Both the position numbers and the translations under genes were made by a program. A DNA stretch of 64,000 nt, taken from contig NC_049564.1 of assembly GCF_013368755.1 (NCBI RefSeq), positions 3,170,001 through 3,234,000 on the forward strand, given 5' to 3'. Origin of the DNA: Talaromyces rugulosus (Eukaryota; Ascomycota; Eurotiomycetes; Eurotiales; Trichocomaceae). Of the stretch, positions 60,694-64,000 are shown piece by piece; the stretch's first letter is position 1, and each line of letters starts with the position of its first letter. Below the pieces are notes generated by a model. The model was not told the DNA's origin. It saw only the letters and a program-made list of their open reading frames with translations, and did not search any database.

Positions 60694-62413
60694 GTACTAG
60701 CTAAAATAACTAGCTGTTAAACCTAATACACTATCATAATACTCATAAGATATACCTAATGGGATTGATAATAAACGTCTAGCATACCAAAATAAACATC
60801 TTATCAATCCTAATAAGGTATAAAGAGACTATCCAGAATAACTTCCCTAGGGTCGCTTATCAAACACCGCACCTAAACCCTATATCTATGCTACCTACAT
60901 AGAGCACTCAATATTAATTAAAGAACAGTAACGACTAGCCAAAGCTAAGGATAAGAATTATAAATAAATCAAAGAGGCTATATGCTAGAAGCTTCTACAG
61001 TTTTCTCAAGACTTACAACTTCGCATCATAGTATCTAAATACACAATCAATATAGTAGACTAATTACTATTTCAAAACCAACAATAGGTACCAAACAGTG
61101 AACCACTATATACTCATATTATATAAAAGATGTATAACTCCTATCTTACTAAACATCTAGACCAAAACATGACCTATATCATCATAGCCCAACAACTATA
61201 TTGGCCGAACTTATCTGATAATATTCAAAGATTTGTGGATAACTATAACAAATATGGTACAAACATCATATAGAGACAACACTGACAAAGATTATTAAAA
61301 CTGCTCCCTATTCCCTCATGAATATAGCAAGATATTAGTATAGATTTTATAGAGAAACTCTTAATATCTAATAAGAATACAAATCTCATAGTAATCATTG
61401 ACTAACTAGGAAAAAAGATTATATTGGTACCATACAAACACATAGATACCAAGACAATAATATCAACATTTATTGATCAATTCATATGTGAACATAGACC
61501 GCCTAGCAGCATTATATCAGATCAGAGCATACAATTTGTTAATAATCTTTAAAAAAATATATACAAACATCTAAAGATCACAAGACAATTATCAACCACA
61601 CACCACCCCTAAACTAATAGACAGACAGAGCATACTAACTCTATGGTAGAAGAATACCTACAGAACTTCTATATCTACCTCTAAACTAACTAAAGCTCAC
61701 TAACCACAACTACATAACTCACAATAAATAGATGCAATACTACTACAACTAGTATCAGCCTCTTCTTCTTAATCTATAGATACAACATCAAACTATTCTA
61801 ATTAGATGAAGCTATCCCCATATCTAAACAGCAAAGACCCATCACTAAATATACAAATAATATAGTTACTAAACTACAATAGACTTTTTATATAGCATAG
61901 ACTAAGCTTGTCACAGCGCAGCAATAAATAGAAAATAGTATGAACCATCGCCAAGAGACTCCTCTAAAGTATAAAGTAGAATAGAAGATATAGTTAAACC
62001 TTTAAAATATTCAGACTAAACGATCTTTAAAGAAGCTAGACACCCAATATACAAAATATACTATATTAAAGAAAATAGAATCCTATACATACCAACTCAA
62101 TATCCCTAGAACTATTCATAATATTTTTTATATAATGCTCCTCTACCCTATAGGCACACGTCCGTTTCCTTCACAGACCCAATATAATTACCAACTACCA
62201 GCATATCTAGTAAAAGACAATAAAGAGTATCTAATTAATAATATACTCAACAAACAGATTATATATTAAGGCCATAGATATATAAAGCAATACCTTGTCC
62301 ATTAGACCGGATATACATAATCTACATAGAAATCTACCCAGTCTATAAAAGACACCAAAGCACTTAATTACTAGCTTTAACACTACAACACCCCTGCCAA
62401 AGAAAAGGAATAA

Positions 62414-62663
62414 TATTAAGATCCTAGTCTCTAGGATACTTAGGCTTCGCTCTCATAGAATAACCACACCTAGTCCGCATCTGATCCACCATAGAAAAAC
62501 CCCCTAACGCTACACCAGATTCGCTAGGGCGCCCCCAAGACCCACACTTATCTGTATCAACAATGCGAACCCCTACAAACCTTTTCCTTCTCTTTCTCAC
62601 GTTCGAATCTACTCAATTCCTGGACCTACATTAGGCCAGTAAGACGGGACCTAGCCCGTAACA
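62414..62663 (+). repeat. 3' LTR of retrotransposon copy 2
   Basis: 250 bp, starts TATTAAGATC (RIP-altered TGTTAGG) and ends CCCGTAACA. Confidence 0.88.
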
Positions 62664-63502
62664 TTACTATACTAATAAGTACTTTCTTAAAAAAAAAACT
62701 CTAAATCTAAAGATCTTAAAGAAATAAAATAAGAATAATATAGATAAAAAATTAAAAAATATCTACATTTAGAAAAAGTCTTTTTTTTAAATATATTAAA
62801 TATAGATAATAAAACTTTAAATCTCTTATAGCTGATAAGAAAAAAAAAATAATATAATTATATTTATTTAGCTAGCTAAGAATAGATATTTAATTTATAT
62901 CAAAGCTTTAGCTAATATTAAAATTAATAAATTTATCTTTTTAGATATATTTTTAGATATATATAACATCTATTTCTAAACTTTATAGAATAAAAAAGTA
63001 TAATAGAAAGATAGTAAAACTAATTATATATTTTATCTTAATATTAGTTATTAATAGCTAGATATAGTAATATCTATTCTTTTTTTTTAATATAACTAGG
63101 CTATTATAATATTATTTTAGATTATATATAGCTAGAGAAGTATAATATATTAATAAATTATAAGAACTATTAATTTTTATAGCTAGAGAATATATTTTTT
63201 AAAAATTAAATAAAAAAAAAATAGTTTATCTATATACTAAAAATAATACTAAGAAAAAATAGACTAGTTAATTTTAAATACTAAGCTAATATAGAATATT
63301 AAGATTAGTTAATAAAAAAATCTATTTTATTTCTATAATTAAAATCTTAAAGGAAAGTGCTTATAGTTATAGAAAAAATATAAAGAATATAATTAAAGAT
63401 AGAACTATAAAAAATAGAAAAAGTTTTATAATTAAAAAATATTATAAGATTTTTTAATAGTATTAAGAAAGTATTATTAATTATTAATTTAATAAGAAAT
63501 CT
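62664..63502. repeat. AT-rich degenerate repeat between copy 2 and SINE copy C
   Basis: Nearly free of G and C, no gene; same character as 49591-50520. Confidence 0.5.
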
Positions 63503-63822
63503 ATGAGGGGGAGCGAGAGGGGGAAGGATAGCGGGCAGGGGCGGCCCGCTATTGTAGGCAACGCCCAAACGTTAGTGGCCATAAGGAGGGGGTAGTGGTT
63601 GCTACCCACTATAAGCCCCTAAATCGTCCTGCGCATATAAGCGGCATGGGGTGAGAAAAGTGTAAGATACCTTGAAAGCCTGGATCTAATAGGGGTAGAG
63701 GCACCGGCTTATAGAGGGCAACCCTTATAAGCAGGCCTAATCCACACGAATCGCTGTCTGTCATAGCCTAGGGCTCGGTATAGACGTTAAATTTGATTAA
63801 ATAATAATAATAATAATAATAA
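63503..63822 (+). mobile_element. SINE-like element, copy C
   Basis: About 320 bp, starts atgagggggagcgagag; same body as copy A with scattered C-to-T and G-to-A changes (for example ggttgctacccac). The tail is built of TAA rather than TAAA units. No clear target duplication found. Confidence 0.78.
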
Positions 63823-63925
63823 CAGTTAACCAATTTATGAAATATATTATTTTAGAACTAATATTAAAGGATATAATAATAGAATAATATATAAAACTTA
63901 TATTATAAAAAGTTTTTATATTTAT

Positions 63926-64000
63926 TATTTTATTTAATCAAATTTAACGTCTATACCAAGCCCTAGGCTATAACAGACAGTGATTCATATGGATTAGGCC
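63926..64000 (-). mobile_element. SINE-like element, copy D (3' end only, runs off the window)
   Basis: Reverse complement of the element's 3' end (aatcaaatttaacgtctata..). All differences from copy A appear to be transitions, including lost CpG sites. It faces copy C tail to tail across ~100 bp. Confidence 0.75.

Larger units (their letters stand above)
56896..62663 (+). mobile_element. Ty3/gypsy chromovirus LTR retrotransposon, copy 2, RIP-mutated, interrupted by a SINE-like element
   Basis: 5768 bp including a 284-bp insertion; the remaining ~5.48 kb matches copy 1 (5.50 kb). LTRs are 250 bp each. ATTAC precedes the 5' LTR (56891-56895) and TTAC follows the 3' LTR, consistent with a target duplication. 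The longest surviving frame (58515-59015, 166 codons) is the protease region with LINSGCLIYK and MILGLPWIEHQ; the catalytic Asp of the DSG-type motif is Asn, as in copy 1. RT YLDN lies near 59656. The rest is full of TAA/TAG stops. Confidence 0.92.

Overview
The window looks like a chromosome segment from a filamentous ascomycete, most likely order Eurotiales (Aspergillus/Penicillium-like). Most protein genes have short introns of about 45-70 bp with GT..AG ends. The protein families are typically fungal: Pmt2, Spt16, Cdc50, highly reducing PKS, PTH11-like membrane protein and UstYa-like. An interstitial CCCTAA tract matches the fungal telomere unit, and the repeats carry C-to-T/G-to-A decay like repeat-induced point mutation (RIP). 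The species call is inference.

Three zones are visible. (1) About 1-17.5 kb is an ordinary, gene-dense core block: protein O-mannosyltransferase (N-terminal part), an APH-family kinase-like protein, an MFS sugar transporter, a mitochondrial carrier, the FACT subunit Spt16, a secreted M43 metalloprotease, the flippase partner Cdc50 and a SWIRM-domain protein. (2) About 17.5-49.2 kb is an accessory zone with longer AT-rich gaps and broken genes: a saccharopine dehydrogenase/enoyl-reductase-like oxidoreductase, a decayed monocarboxylate-type transporter, a PTH11-like seven-helix protein, and then a likely polyketide cluster. The cluster holds an HxxxDG acyltransferase, an MFS efflux pump, a KS-MAT-DH-(degenerate MT)-ER-KR-ACP PKS, a truncated BBE-type oxidase relic and an SDR. 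Past it lie a 498-bp Mutator-like MITE and two convergent UstYa-like (DUF3328) genes, one decayed and one lacking its N-terminal membrane segment. (3) About 49.4-64 kb is an AT-rich, gene-free repeat nest. It contains two complete but heavily mutated Ty3/gypsy chromovirus copies with paired LTRs, and four copies of a GC-rich ~320-bp SINE-like element, one of them inserted inside the second retrotransposon.

If expressed, the PKS would make a reduced polyketide chain. The acyltransferase and SDR could modify it, and the divergently transcribed MFS pump (its start is 1.35 kb from the PKS start) could export it. No pathway transcription factor and no release enzyme are visible. One reading-frame break in the PKS at about 37.4 kb, which must be either a 38-nt intron or a frameshift, decides whether the cluster can work. 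The most unusual signals are that break, the RIP-resistant SINE-like family, and the loss of both HxxHC metal motifs in one UstYa-like gene by CAY-to-TAY changes.
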